Assembly: GCF_009649175.1 (NCBI RefSeq)
Contig: NZ_WJPO01000006.1
Coordinates: 100,099-164,098 of the forward strand
DNA from: Rhodovulum strictum
Lineage (GTDB): Bacteria > Pseudomonadota > Alphaproteobacteria > Rhodobacterales > Rhodobacteraceae
Length of the DNA stretch: 64,000 nucleotides
Reading direction: 5' to 3'
In this document: in pieces, positions 55,162 through 63,382 of the stretch
Layout: every line of letters starts with the position of its first letter
How positions within the stretch are numbered: the first letter of the stretch is position 1
Translations under genes and position numbers: made by a program
The notes under the pieces: model-generated
The model's database searches: none
Told to the model about the DNA's origin: nothing
Seen by the model: only the letters and a program-made list of their open reading frames with translations

Positions 55162-56160
55162 CTAGCCCCCTTCCATGATCGCGGGCAGGCCAAGCTGGCT
55201 GCGATCCACCGGCCCCGCGGGCGCATCGGTACGTTCGGCAACCCGCAGCTTGGCCGAGCGTGCGCGCGGGTTGGCGGCCAGTTCCGCCTCGTCGGGGCCG
55301 ACGGCCTTGCGGGTGAGGATACGGAACCGCGGCGCCTCGCTGGGGGCCTCGGGCGCATGGCGGCTGCCCCCGCCGGACTGGCCCGCGCGCAATTGCAGGA
55401 AGCGTTTCACGATCCGGTCCTCGAGCGAATGGAAGGTCACGACCGCCAGCCTGCCGCCCGGCTTCAGCGCGCGTTCGGCGGCCTGAAGCCCCGCCACCAG
55501 TTCGCCCAGTTCGTCGTTCACCGCAATCCTGATCGCCTGAAAGCTGCGCGTCGCGGGGTGGATCTGGCCCGGATGCGGACGCGGCAGGCAGCGGGCGATC
55601 ACCTCGGCAAGCTGGCGGGTGGTGACGATGGGCGCGATGGCGCGGGCCGCGACGATGGCGCGCGCGATCCGGCGCGCGGCGCGTTCCTCGCCGTAATGAA
55701 ACAGGATATCGGCCAGCGCGGCCTCGGGCGCGGTGTTGACCAGATCGGCAGCCGAGGGGCCGGTATCGCCCATCCGCATGTCGAGCGGGCCATCCTTCTG
55801 AAAGGAAAAGCCGCGCTCGGCCTGGTCGATCTGCATAGAGGACACGCCAAGATCCAGCACCACGCCGTCAAGCGGCCCCTCTGAATGGTCGTCAAGCTGC
55901 GAAAACGTGCCCTGCACCAGCCGCAGCCGGTCGCCGAACTCTGCCGCCCAGCCCTGCGCCATCGCGAACACGCTGGGGTCGCGATCAACCCCGATCACGC
56001 GATCCGCCCCGGCCTCGAGCAGGCCGCGGGCATAGCCGCCCGCCCCGAACGTGCCGTCAAGCCACACCCCCCCGACCGGCGAGACCGCTTCGAGCAGGGG
56101 CCGCAGCAGGACGGGGATGTGGGGCGGTTCGGAGGGGTCAAGGCGTTCCGCGGCGGCCAT
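55162..56160 (-). CDS. rsmH: 16S rRNA (cytosine(1402)-N4)-methyltransferase
   Basis: A 332-residue SAM-dependent methyltransferase. [36 protein letters not shown] is the SAM-binding start (core DGTFGAGGY), then [23 protein letters not shown], and [21 protein letters not shown]. It modifies C1402 in the ribosomal P site. Located between mraZ (3 bases) and ftsL (adjacent). Fully typical. Confidence 0.97.
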   Translation of the reverse strand: MAAAERLDPSEPPHIPVLLRPLLEAVSPVGGVWLDGTFGAGGYARGLLEAGADRVIGVDRDPSVFAMAQGWAAEFGDRLRLVQGTFSQLDDHSEGPLDGVVLDLGVSSMQIDQAERGFSFQKDGPLDMRMGDTGPSAADLVNTAPEAALADILFHYGEERAARRIARAIVAARAIAPIVTTRQLAEVIARCLPRPHPGQIHPATRSFQAIRIAVNDELGELVAGLQAAERALKPGGRLAVVTFHSLEDRIVKRFLQLRAGQSGGGSRHAPEAPSEAPRFRILTRKAVGPDEAELAANPRARSAKLRVAERTDAPAGPVDRSQLGLPAIMEGG

Positions 56161-56163
56161 CCC

Positions 56164-56667
56164 CTAGCCCTCCAGCGAACCGTCGAGCAGCGAGGCGACG
56201 TCGAAATCGGGCGGCAGGTCGTCGAGCCGCGCGCGCGCCCGGGCCATTTCCTCGGTCTCGAAGGTATCGGGGTTCCAGATACGGAACGTGTCGCCGTGGC
56301 CGATGAAATACGCCTCGTCGCCGAGTTCGATCTTTTCCCGCAGCTTCTGGGGCAGCACCAGCCGGCCGTCATTGTCGACCTCGGTGGTGTGGGACTGGCC
56401 GTTATAGGTCAGTTCGAGGATCTGACGCTCGATCGAGCCGCGCGGCTTGGCCGCGATCTTGCGGTCGATCTCCTCCATCGCTTCCATCGTGTAGCATTCA
56501 AGATATTTGCGGCGATGGTCGCCATAGACGATGACAAGCTGGGGGCGCTGGCCGTCGGTACAGTCGGGATCCCCGGCTTCGAGCACGCGGCGGAACGTGG
56601 ACGGGATCGACACCCGGCCCTTCGCATCCACCTTGTGGCGGCTCTCGCCTCTGAACCTGCGCGCCAC
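56164..56667 (-). CDS. mraZ: Transcriptional regulator MraZ
   Basis: A 167-residue protein with two SpoVT/AbrB-like MraZ domains: RRFRGESRHKVDAKGRVSIPSTFR (first DAKGRVSIP) and TTEVDNDGRLVLPQKLREKIEL (second DNDGRLVLP). It binds tandem GC-rich repeats upstream of its own operon and represses the dcw genes. First gene of this block. I do not see the canonical 10-base-spaced TGGG repeats right upstream, although a GGTGCCT direct repeat exists at 56842-56866. Confidence 0.96.
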   Translation of the reverse strand: MARRFRGESRHKVDAKGRVSIPSTFRRVLEAGDPDCTDGQRPQLVIVYGDHRRKYLECYTMEAMEEIDRKIAAKPRGSIERQILELTYNGQSHTTEVDNDGRLVLPQKLREKIELGDEAYFIGHGDTFRIWNPDTFETEEMARARARLDDLPPDFDVASLLDGSLEG

Positions 56668-57253
56668 CGGACGACCGCTCCTTCCGCTTCACCGTCGGGC
56701 TGGTACGAAAACGGCGGACCGAGCTGCTGCCACTGCCCGATCCGCCGCCCTCGTCCCGCTTCGGGATGCCCGGCTGCGCGCGCCACCTGGGGGGATGTTC
56801 TGCTCGCCCGCGCGCCGGATCTGTGTTTTTCGATGAAGCTGGGTGCCTGTATGAAACCTGGTGCCTCGCGGGGTCTTGATGCCCCTGTGTCTGCCCATCC
56901 TCATCGGATGTTTCAGACATACTATGCCACTTCATGGTATTCAATGTTTTTCTATGGTCATCCACGGCACCAGACGGGCGGATTTCCCCCATCTCTGCCG
57001 GATTTCAGCGTCCGATCACGGGCAACTTCGCCCCATGTTGCGAACGGGCGCGTCACGCCTACCAGATGCAGTAGGGCACCCAGTGAGCAGGGTTTTTCCC
57101 GTGATTTCCCGAAAGATCTGCCCGGATCTGCTGCCAGAGGCGGTCGCGGCCCGGATTCCGGCCCGAAAGCGCCCCTGACACAGCCTCACGCGCGGGTGAT
57201 TCGCGGTGAAAACGGGCGCGAAGATGACCGCGCCCATGAATTCCCGTGGCCGA
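56668..57253. other. 586-base gap: long leader/promoter region of the dcw block and 3' region of mrp
   Basis: No supported gene; overlapping open frames are shadows. It contains an unusually AT-rich stretch (about 56920-56970), the best place for the mraZ promoter on the minus strand (candidate TTGAAT with TATGTC 17 bases on), and a direct repeat GGTGCCT (56842-56848 and 56860-56866, 18-base period). A gap of this length before mraZ is larger than needed for a simple promoter. Confidence 0.5.
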
Positions 57254-58327
57254 TCAGGCCATCCCGCCGCCGATCAGACGGGCGGCGATATGGGCATAGG
57301 CATCGGCCTGCGGCCCCTCGCCCAGCGCCACCGGCTGGCCCGCATCCCCCGCCAACCGCACCTCCAACGCCAGCGGCAACGCCCCCAGCAGCGGAACGCC
57401 CAGCGCCTCGGCCTCGGCGGCGACGCCGCCATGGCCGAAGATATGCGCCTCGTGCCCGCAATTGGGGCAGACATAGGTGGACATGTTCTCGATCAGGCCC
57501 AGAACCGGGGTGCCCAGCTTGCCGAACATGTCGATGGCCTTGCGCGCGTCGATCAGCGCCACATCCTGCGGCGTCGAGACGACGATGGCCCCGGTCAGCC
57601 GCGTGCGCTGGCACAGCGTCAACTGGATGTCGCCCGTGCCCGGCGGCAAATCGACCACCAGCACGTCAAGCGGCCCCCAGTTCACCTGCGACAGCATCTG
57701 CTGCAACGCCCCCATCAGCATCGGCCCGCGCCAGACGACAGCCTGCCCTTCGTCCAGCATCAGCCCGATCGACATCATGGTGACGCCATGGGCCACCACC
57801 GGCTCGATGGTCTTGCCATCGGCCGAGGCGGCGCGGCGGGTCACGCCCATCATGCGCGGCTGCGAGGGGCCGTAGATGTCGGCATCCAGCAGGCCCACCC
57901 GGCGCCCCTGCCGGGCCAGCGCCACGGCCAGGTTCGAGGCCACGGTCGACTTGCCCACCCCCCCCTTGCCCGAACCGACAGCCAGAATGCGGTCGATCCC
58001 GGCGGGCGTCTCGGGGCCGGATTGCGGGGTCGGGTGGCGGCCGAATTTCAGCCCCTGCTCCGGCGGGGCCTTGGGCGCGGGACCATGGGCGGTCAGCACG
58101 ACAGACGCGCGGGCCACACCCGGCAGCGCCTCGACCGCGGCCTGGGCAGCGGCGCGCACCGACTCCAGCCCGGCGGCCTGGCCGGGATCGGGGGCCTCGA
58201 TCACGAAGCGTACCGTTTCGCCCTCGATCCCCAGTGCCCGGACCATGTCGCGCGAGACCAGATCGCCGCCACCGGGCAGCGCGATCCGGGACAGGGCATT
58301 GAGCACGGCATCGCGCGTGACGGGCAT
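57254..58327 (-). CDS. Mrp/NBP35-type iron-sulfur carrier ATPase (ApbC-like)
   Basis: A 357-residue P-loop ATPase. N-terminal DUF59/MIP18 domain (DAVLNALSRIALPGGGDLVSRDMV) and C-terminal ATPase: ILAVGSGKGGVGKSTVASNLAVALA (GKGGVGKST), LDADIYGPSQPRMMG, VDLPPGTGDIQLTL, and GLIENMSTYVCPNCGHEAHIFG with the CPNC cluster-binding Cys pair. It carries 4Fe-4S clusters to targets. AGGAGAT precedes the ATG. Divergent from the RNA array. Confidence 0.96.
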   Translation of the reverse strand: MPVTRDAVLNALSRIALPGGGDLVSRDMVRALGIEGETVRFVIEAPDPGQAAGLESVRAAAQAAVEALPGVARASVVLTAHGPAPKAPPEQGLKFGRHPTPQSGPETPAGIDRILAVGSGKGGVGKSTVASNLAVALARQGRRVGLLDADIYGPSQPRMMGVTRRAASADGKTIEPVVAHGVTMMSIGLMLDEGQAVVWRGPMLMGALQQMLSQVNWGPLDVLVVDLPPGTGDIQLTLCQRTRLTGAIVVSTPQDVALIDARKAIDMFGKLGTPVLGLIENMSTYVCPNCGHEAHIFGHGGVAAEAEALGVPLLGALPLALEVRLAGDAGQPVALGEGPQADAYAHIAARLIGGGMA

Positions 58328-58509
58328 GGAGATCTCCTTTCCAGAGGTTTGCGGCCGGCGGGCCCGCCCCATAACTTGGCCAGACGCAGGCGAAGGGCAA
58401 GGGCGTTCGCGACATGCCCGTTTCCGCAGCACGGGGCGGATGCAGCGCCCCGAAACATGTCAGCATGACTTATGCGTTTTCCGCATGGCGGCAATTCACC
58501 CGCAAACTA
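58328..58509. other. Spacer between mrp and the RNA array
   Basis: Shared upstream region of mrp and the hairpin array. A short frame (58413-58538; MPVSAARGG... AWRQFTRKLL) is open but has no ribosome site and lacks the DUF1127 pattern, so I do not call it. Confidence 0.4.
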
Positions 58510-58537
58510 TTGTGCAGCCGCAGCATTGCCGTATGTT
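58510..58537 (+). promoter_or_regulatory. Candidate promoter of the hairpin-RNA array
   Basis: TTGTGC (58510-58515), 16-base spacer, TATGTT (58532-58537), in a less GC-rich patch. It would start transcription about 60 bases before the first CUCCUCC hairpin. A heat-shock-sigma (RpoH-type) promoter is possible given the family, but cannot be decided by eye. Confidence 0.4.
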
Positions 58538-58543
58538 GATCCC

Positions 58544-58790
58544 AACGGCGCGCGGCAGAAGTCGCGGTCGGGTTCGAGAAAACGGCCCGACATGCCAACC
58601 GGCTGGGAAACCCCTCCTCCTCCCTGGGTTTCCTTGTCTAGCGGCGACACCTTCCTCCTCCTTGGTGTCGCCGCACCCTTTCGGGGCCTTACCGCCCCAC
58701 CGAATGCGACGGGTCGTCTCCTCCTCCCTGACACCGTCGCTGACAAGAACGGCGGCGCCTCTCCTCCCTGGCGTCGCCGTTTCTTTTTCT
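58544..58790 (+). ncRNA. Four-hairpin CUCCUCCC RNA array (CcsR/'cuckoo'-like sRNA)
   Basis: Four consecutive stem-loops present the same C/U loop. H1 58606-58633: GGAAACCC / GGGTTTCC, loop CTCCTCCTCCCT. H2 58641-58674: 11-bp perfect stem GCGGCGACACC / GGTGTCGCCGC, loop TTCCTCCTCCTT. H3 58706-58740: GCGACGG / CCGTCGC plus three inner pairs, loop with CTCCTCCTCCCT. H4 58748-58781: 12-bp stem (one GU), loop TCTCCTCCCT, followed by TTCTTTTTCT, a Rho-independent terminator. The stems differ in sequence but the loops are conserved, so the loop is what is selected. CUCCUCCC is complementary to the Shine-Dalgarno. This matches the Rhodobacter CcsR1-4 pattern. The 5' end is estimated. Confidence 0.8.
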
Positions 58791-58861
58791 GGTCAATGTC
58801 AGATCGAAGGTCGGCCCAGCGAAGTGATCATCACCTTCCGGGCATCGCTGCCGGGTGCGTG

Positions 58862-59953
58862 CTATCCCGACCGTGCCAGCCGGTGCAGCGGTTCCATAGC
58901 GCCCGCCTGGCCAAAGGCCGTCCCCTGCCCTGCGGCGACACCGGCCGAACCGAACAGCGCCCGCGCCTCGTAGACGCGCAGGATCGGCCGCGCGGCCTCG
59001 AACGGTTCGGCCCCGGCGGGGGTGACGTCAAGCTCGGGGAAATGGGTCGCGATCTCGTCGCGCGATTCGGCATCAAGCGCGCGGCGGGCGACATCGCCCA
59101 GGAACAGGCTTTCGCAGACCGCACCCTCGGCCCGCACCAGTTCATGGCGCTCGAACAGAAGATGGACATAGCGCACCACCGGCCACTCGACGATGGCCGA
59201 ACCGCCGATCCCGGCCAACGCATAGGCCCGGGCGGGAATCAGTACCTCGGGCTCGGCGAATAGCTGCGTTGCCATTGTCGAGGCATGCAGCACGCGATGC
59301 TGCTGCGACAGCACAAGCGGCCGTTCATTGCCCAGCGCGCCCGACGGAAACACCACCGGCGCCATCGGCCCGGTGCCGCGGGTCACGCTCTGGCCGACCC
59401 AAAGCAGCATCTGCGGCCCGCGATCGACGGTCTCGACCATCATGCCGGGCGCAAGGCTGGCGGCGCGGACCGGCCCGCGCGGCGTGGCGATCAGCGTCTC
59501 GGCCTCGAAACACAGGATGGGGACGGAATATTCGGTATCGGGGTCGCGGTCATAGACATAGAAGCCGGGGCTCCGGCCGTTTCGCAGGTTGGTCCGGTAC
59601 CAGTTGTCCAGATCGAAGCCCGGCGACCAGACAACCTGGACAAGCCTGCCGGTCTGGTCCCTCCCCTCGAACACCACGGCATGACCCGAAGCGAACCCGA
59701 TCTCGTCCGACCGGATCACGGCGGCGTTCGGCACCGTGGTTGTCCCCTCCCGGCCGCGAAAGCTGATCTCGTAGAGATCGCCGAGCGAGAACAGATAGGG
59801 GTCGGGATCGCCCGGCGTCGAGGTGATCACAAGATTCGTGGTCGCGCCCGGCTTGTCGTCGAAGGTGGACGTGCCCGCGCCGCCAGCATTGCTGTTGACG
59901 TTGTTGCCGGTCGAGACGGCGAATTCGGTGTCTGTGGCGCTGAACGTGACCAT
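58862..59953 (-). CDS. Hint-domain protein with intact catalytic Cys
   Basis: A 363-residue protein. N-terminal ~145 residues are Gly/Thr/Asp-rich beta structure (STGNNVNSNAGGAGTSTFDD, LYEISFRGREGTTT), without a signal peptide. Then a Hint module from C148: ILCFEAETLIATPRGPVRAAS (part CFEAETLIATPRGPV), LSQQHRVLH, VEWPVVRYVHLLFERHELVRAEGAVCES and FPELDV. The catalytic Cys is kept, though the canonical GT after CFxx is ET. Probably exported without a Sec signal, like other Rhodobacteraceae Hint proteins. Its ribosome site GGGAAGGA lies in a GAGTCC/GGACTC hairpin. Confidence 0.85.
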   Translation of the reverse strand: MVTFSATDTEFAVSTGNNVNSNAGGAGTSTFDDKPGATTNLVITSTPGDPDPYLFSLGDLYEISFRGREGTTTVPNAAVIRSDEIGFASGHAVVFEGRDQTGRLVQVVWSPGFDLDNWYRTNLRNGRSPGFYVYDRDPDTEYSVPILCFEAETLIATPRGPVRAASLAPGMMVETVDRGPQMLLWVGQSVTRGTGPMAPVVFPSGALGNERPLVLSQQHRVLHASTMATQLFAEPEVLIPARAYALAGIGGSAIVEWPVVRYVHLLFERHELVRAEGAVCESLFLGDVARRALDAESRDEIATHFPELDVTPAGAEPFEAARPILRVYEARALFGSAGVAAGQGTAFGQAGAMEPLHRLARSG

Positions 59954-59960
59954 GAATACA

Positions 59961-59981
59961 GAGTCCTTCCCTGACGGACTC
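59961..59981 (-). promoter_or_regulatory. Hairpin holding the ribosome site of the Hint gene
   Basis: GAGTCC (59961-59966) and GGACTC (59976-59981) are exact complements 8 bases upstream of the start codon at 59953. On the coding strand the AGGGAAGGA ribosome site falls in the loop and 3' arm, so access may be structure-dependent. Confidence 0.4.
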
Positions 59982-60073
59982 TCGTCTGACGCCCCGAAAG
60001 AAGTGTTAACCCGAATCCGGCGCCAAGGGCATATTTCGATTGGATTTTCGGCAAATGACGCGGGTTGCGGCAG

Positions 60074-62425
60074 CTAGAACGGCACGTCGTCCGCCTGCCC
60101 TGCGGCAACGACGAAACGGGCGACCACCTTCTTTTCGCCGGCCTTGTCGAAGGCGATGTCCAGCTTGTCGCCCTCGGTCCCCGTCACCGTGCCATAGCCG
60201 AATTTCTGGTGGAAAACGCGCGCGCCGGGGTCGAAGGCGGCGATTGCCTCGGCGTCGATGACGATGCTGCGGGCTTCCCGGGGCTGGGCAAGAGGGCGCT
60301 GGGCGCTGCGGGCCTGCAACCGCTTCCAGCCGGGCGAGGCATAGACATCGGCCCGCGTCGCCGCATCCTCAAGGCTCGATCGCTGCGGCGCGCCGCCACC
60401 GTAAAGCCCCGGCGCGGTCAGCACCTCGACATGGGCCTCGGGCAATTCGTCGATGAAGCGCGAGGGCAGTTGCGACTGCCACTGGCCATAGACGCGGCGA
60501 TTGGCGGCAAAGGAAATCGTGCAGACTTCCTCGGCCCGGGTGATGCCGACATAGGCCAGCCGCCGTTCCTCCTCGAGCCCCTTGAGCCCGCTTTCATCCA
60601 TCGCGCGCTGATTGGGGAACAACCCGTCCTCCCAGCCGGGCAGGAAGACCACGGGAAATTCCAGCCCCTTGGCGGCATGCAGCGTCATGACCGATATCCT
60701 GGCGCCGCCCTCCCCGGTCTCGTTGTCCATGATCAGCGCGACATGCTCAAGAAAGCCCTGAAGATTCTCGAATTCCTCCAGCGCCTTGACCAGTTCCTTG
60801 AGGTTTTCCAGCCGCCCCGGCGCCTCGGGCGTCTTGTCGGCCTGCCACATCGCGGTATAGCCCGACTCATCAAGGATGCGCTCGGCCAGTTCGATATGGC
60901 TTTCGCGCGGATCAAGCGCGGCGCCATGCCAGCGGCCGATGCCTTGCACGAGCTTCCTGAGTTCCGCCGCGCCCTTGCCGCCCAGCGCGCCGCTCTCCAG
61001 CACCAGCCGCGCGCCCTCGACCAGCGGCACGCCATGGCTGCGCGCCATCTGCTGTATCGTCTGCTGGGCCTTGTCGCCAAGGCCGCGCTTGGGCGTGTTC
61101 ACGATCCGCTCGAAGGCCAGATCGTCGGCGGGCGAGACGGCGAGGCGAAAATAGGCCATCGCATCGCGGATCTCCATCCGCTCGTAGAAGCGAGGGCCGC
61201 CGATCACGCGATAGGGCAGCCCGATGGTCAGGAAACGGTCCTCGAAGGCGCGCATCTGGTGGCTGGCGCGTACCAGAATCGCCATGTCATCCAGCGTATA
61301 GGGGCGCAGCCCGCGGGTACCCCGCGTCATCGCCTCGGCCTCGTCGCCGATCCAGCGGGCTTCTTCCTCGCCGTCCCAATGGCCGATCAGGCGGACCTTT
61401 TCGCCGGTCTCGGCTTCGGTCCACAGCGTCTTGCCCAAGCGGCCCGTATTGGCGGCAATCAGGCCCGAGGCGGCGGCCAGAATATGCGGGGTAGAGCGGT
61501 AATTCTGTTCCAGCCGGATCACCTGCGCGCCCGGAAAATCCTTTTCGAACCGCAGGATGTTGCCCACTTCGGCACCGCGCCAGCCATAGATCGACTGGTC
61601 GTCGTCGCCCACGCAGCAGATGTTGCGATGCCCCCCCGCCAGCAGCCGCAGCCACAGGTACTGGGCGATGTTGGTGTCCTGATACTCGTCCACCAGGATA
61701 TAGCGGAACCAGCGGCGATACTGGTCCAGAACGTCCGGATGCGCCTGGAAGATCGTGACCATGTGCAGCAGCAGATCGCCGAAATCGACCGCGTTCAGGT
61801 TGCGCAACCGGTCCTGATAGGCGGCATAAAGCTGAACCCCGCGATTGTTGAAGGCGGCGGCGTCCGAGGCAGGCACCTGCGCGGGCGTCAGGGCGCGGTT
61901 CTTCCACTGGTCGATGATCCCTGCAAGTTGCCGGGCGGGCCAGCGCTTTTCGTCGATCCCGGCCGCGGCGATCTCCTGTTTCATCAGGCGGATCTGGTCG
62001 TCGGCGTCGAGGATGGTGAAATTCGATTGCAACCCCGCCAGCTCGGCGTGGCGGCGCAGAAGCTTGACGCAGATCGCGTGAAAGGTGCCAAGCCAGGGCA
62101 TCCCCTCGACCGCCTCGCCCATCAACCGGCCGATGCGGTCCTTCATCTCGCGCGCGGCCTTGTTGGTGAAGGTGACGGCCAGCACCTCGTTCGGCCGGGC
62201 GGTGCCGGTGGTCAGCAGATGCGCGATGCGCGCGGTCAGCGCACGGGTCTTGCCGGTGCCCGCGCCAGCCAGCATCAGCACCGGCCCCTCCAGCGTTTCA
62301 ACCGCCTGCCGCTGGGCGGGGTTCAGCCCGTCGAGATAGGGCGCAGGCCGGGCGGCCATCGCCCGCGCAGACAGGGGCAGACGGGCGGCGGCCTCGAAGG
62401 CTTCGGAGTCGTCGATGGGGTTCAT
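60074..62425 (-). CDS. uvrD: ATP-dependent DNA helicase UvrD/PcrA
   Basis: A 783-residue superfamily 1A helicase. Q-motif LNPAQRQAVETLEGP, Walker A LMLAGAGTGKTRALTARIAHL, DFGDLLLHMV, DEYQDTNIAQY, VGDDDQSIYGWRGA, LEQNYRSTPHIL, VMTLHAAKGLEFPVVFLPGWEDG, and YVGITRAEE. The C-terminus ends in a PcrA-type tail (RVFHQKFGYGTVTGTEGDKLDIAFD). It unwinds DNA in nucleotide excision and mismatch repair. A LexA box lies 41 bases upstream, so it is likely an SOS gene. Confidence 0.97.
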   Translation of the reverse strand: MNPIDDSEAFEAAARLPLSARAMAARPAPYLDGLNPAQRQAVETLEGPVLMLAGAGTGKTRALTARIAHLLTTGTARPNEVLAVTFTNKAAREMKDRIGRLMGEAVEGMPWLGTFHAICVKLLRRHAELAGLQSNFTILDADDQIRLMKQEIAAAGIDEKRWPARQLAGIIDQWKNRALTPAQVPASDAAAFNNRGVQLYAAYQDRLRNLNAVDFGDLLLHMVTIFQAHPDVLDQYRRWFRYILVDEYQDTNIAQYLWLRLLAGGHRNICCVGDDDQSIYGWRGAEVGNILRFEKDFPGAQVIRLEQNYRSTPHILAAASGLIAANTGRLGKTLWTEAETGEKVRLIGHWDGEEEARWIGDEAEAMTRGTRGLRPYTLDDMAILVRASHQMRAFEDRFLTIGLPYRVIGGPRFYERMEIRDAMAYFRLAVSPADDLAFERIVNTPKRGLGDKAQQTIQQMARSHGVPLVEGARLVLESGALGGKGAAELRKLVQGIGRWHGAALDPRESHIELAERILDESGYTAMWQADKTPEAPGRLENLKELVKALEEFENLQGFLEHVALIMDNETGEGGARISVMTLHAAKGLEFPVVFLPGWEDGLFPNQRAMDESGLKGLEEERRLAYVGITRAEEVCTISFAANRRVYGQWQSQLPSRFIDELPEAHVEVLTAPGLYGGGAPQRSSLEDAATRADVYASPGWKRLQARSAQRPLAQPREARSIVIDAEAIAAFDPGARVFHQKFGYGTVTGTEGDKLDIAFDKAGEKKVVARFVVAAGQADDVPF

Positions 62426-62465
62426 GGGGCCAATCTAGCGCGGACGGGGCGGAAGGGGAAGGCGA

Positions 62466-62480
62466 GTTCGCAGAATGTTC
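62466..62480 (-). promoter_or_regulatory. LexA (SOS) box of uvrD
   Basis: GTTC-GCAGAAT-GTTC, an exact match to the alphaproteobacterial LexA direct repeat GTTC-N7-GTTC. It is 41-55 bases before the uvrD start, in the promoter region. Confidence 0.75.
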
Positions 62481-62806
62481 CAACCCGACCACGTCAGCGG
62501 GATCGGCATTCCCCGTTGTACCGTCTTCACGGCGATTTCAGGCGGGCGAACCTTGCATTGTCCAGCGCAGGGGCGCGACGGACCCGAGGCTGGTGCCGGT
62601 GGAGGGCGCGGTGATCGAAAATCGAACGCGCCGCAACCGTTTATTCTCAAGAACTTATGCCGAAGCGCCTGCCCGAGTGTGGACCTTGCGCGGGCCGATT
62701 GTGGACCCGCGAGGAGAGAGGTAGCGGGGACCGGGAGGGCGCGTCAAGTGCCGGGTGGACGCCAACCTCGATTAGTTGCCCCCGGCTCAAGGTGTCACAG
62801 CTTGAA
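62481..62806. other. Non-coding ~325 bases between uvrD promoter and the hsdR fragment
   Basis: I see no supported gene, RNA or repeat. Short frames on both strands lack ribosome sites and family features. The stretch appears to be the 3' flank of the hsdR fragment and the 5' flank of uvrD. Confidence 0.5.
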
Positions 62807-63010
62807 CTAGATCGACGCCCCCGGACGCCCGCTCCATCTGGCCTTCAGGGACTCGTATAGCTGCCCCGGCCCCAGAAGGACGTCCTTCAGGCCATCGCGG
62901 ACTTCAGCCGAATCCAAGGCCTGCTTGCTCATCGTCGAGTGGGCCTCGAAGGCATCAATGACCGCGTCAAGAATGGCTTGCGCTGCCTGCGCCGTGACGA
63001 GGTCGCCCCG
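62807..63010 (-). pseudogene. 3' fragment of a type I restriction endonuclease R-subunit gene (hsdR)
   Basis: On the minus strand the last 67 codons of a gene are open and end with TAG at 62807-62809. They encode AILDAVIDAFEAHSTMSKQA and then LDSAEVRDGLKDVLLGPGQL-YESLKARW. 'ALDSxxVRxGLKDVLLGPxxLYE' is the C-terminal helical motif of HsdR-type helicase/nuclease subunits. The frame loses its coding character at about 63005-63015, where an RNase H coding segment begins on the other strand. So only the tail of the gene remains; the rest has been deleted or replaced. No hsdM or hsdS in view. Confidence 0.7.
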
Positions 63011-63265
63011 ATCATCATCCGCTCAGACAGCCAGTACCTCATCAAGGGGATGTCAGAGTGGACGCCCGGTTGGATCAAAAGGGGCTGGCGCAAATCAGAC
63101 GGCAGGCCGGTCGAAAATCAGGACCTCTGGATCGACCTCCTGTCGGAAGCAACAACGCGCACGCTGAACTGGCAGTGGGTGCGCGGCCACGCCGGGGACA
63201 AGTATAACGAGGAGGTGGACGCAATAGCGCAGGCGCAGGCGCAGGTGAGCCAGAAGCCGACTTGA
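63011..63265 (+). pseudogene. 3' fragment of a ribonuclease HI gene (rnhA-like)
   Basis: About 84 residues: IIIRSDSQYLIKGMSEWTPG, WIKRGWRKSDGRPVENQDLW, WQWVRGHAGDKYNEEVDAIAQAQA. This is the C-terminal half of RNase HI, including the DSQY aspartate (E. coli D70) and GDxxNEEVD (E. coli D134 region). The N-terminal half with the first Asp and the Glu (E. coli D10 and E48) is missing; the codons upstream read in the opposite direction as hsdR. No proper start exists, so a functional nuclease is unlikely. The fragment resembles bacterial or phage RNase HI; origin unclear. Confidence 0.75.
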
Positions 63266-63307
63266 CGGAGAAGTTCCGGCACACACTGCCCGATCACCAC
63301 GCATTAC

Positions 63308-63337
63308 GGCCCCTGCCACATCGGCGGGGGCCTTCTT
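63308..63337 (+). terminator. Rho-independent terminator after the rnhA fragment
   Basis: GGCCCCTGCC-ACATC-GGCGGGGGCC, a ten-pair stem with one GU, followed by TTCTTCATT. It ends any transcript from the rnhA fragment before the ParB-like gene. Confidence 0.7.
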
Positions 63338-63382
63338 CATTCCGGCCCATCGTGGGGCCGCGCGATCACCAAGGAACCACCC

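Noticed and set aside
56668..57253. Canonical MraZ boxes
   Set aside because: TGGG motifs exist but are not in the regular 10-base spacing expected.
58413..58538. A small frame upstream of the array as a possible DUF1127 gene
   Set aside because: Sequence does not fit the DUF1127 pattern, and there is no ribosome site.
58606..58781. CRISPR-like repeats
   Set aside because: Repeated units are loops within different stems, not identical direct repeats with unique spacers.
58472..59263. Plus-strand frame running through the CUCCUCCC array
   Set aside because: It has Pro-rich runs produced by the hairpin loops and no protein family signal; the RNA structure explains the sequence.
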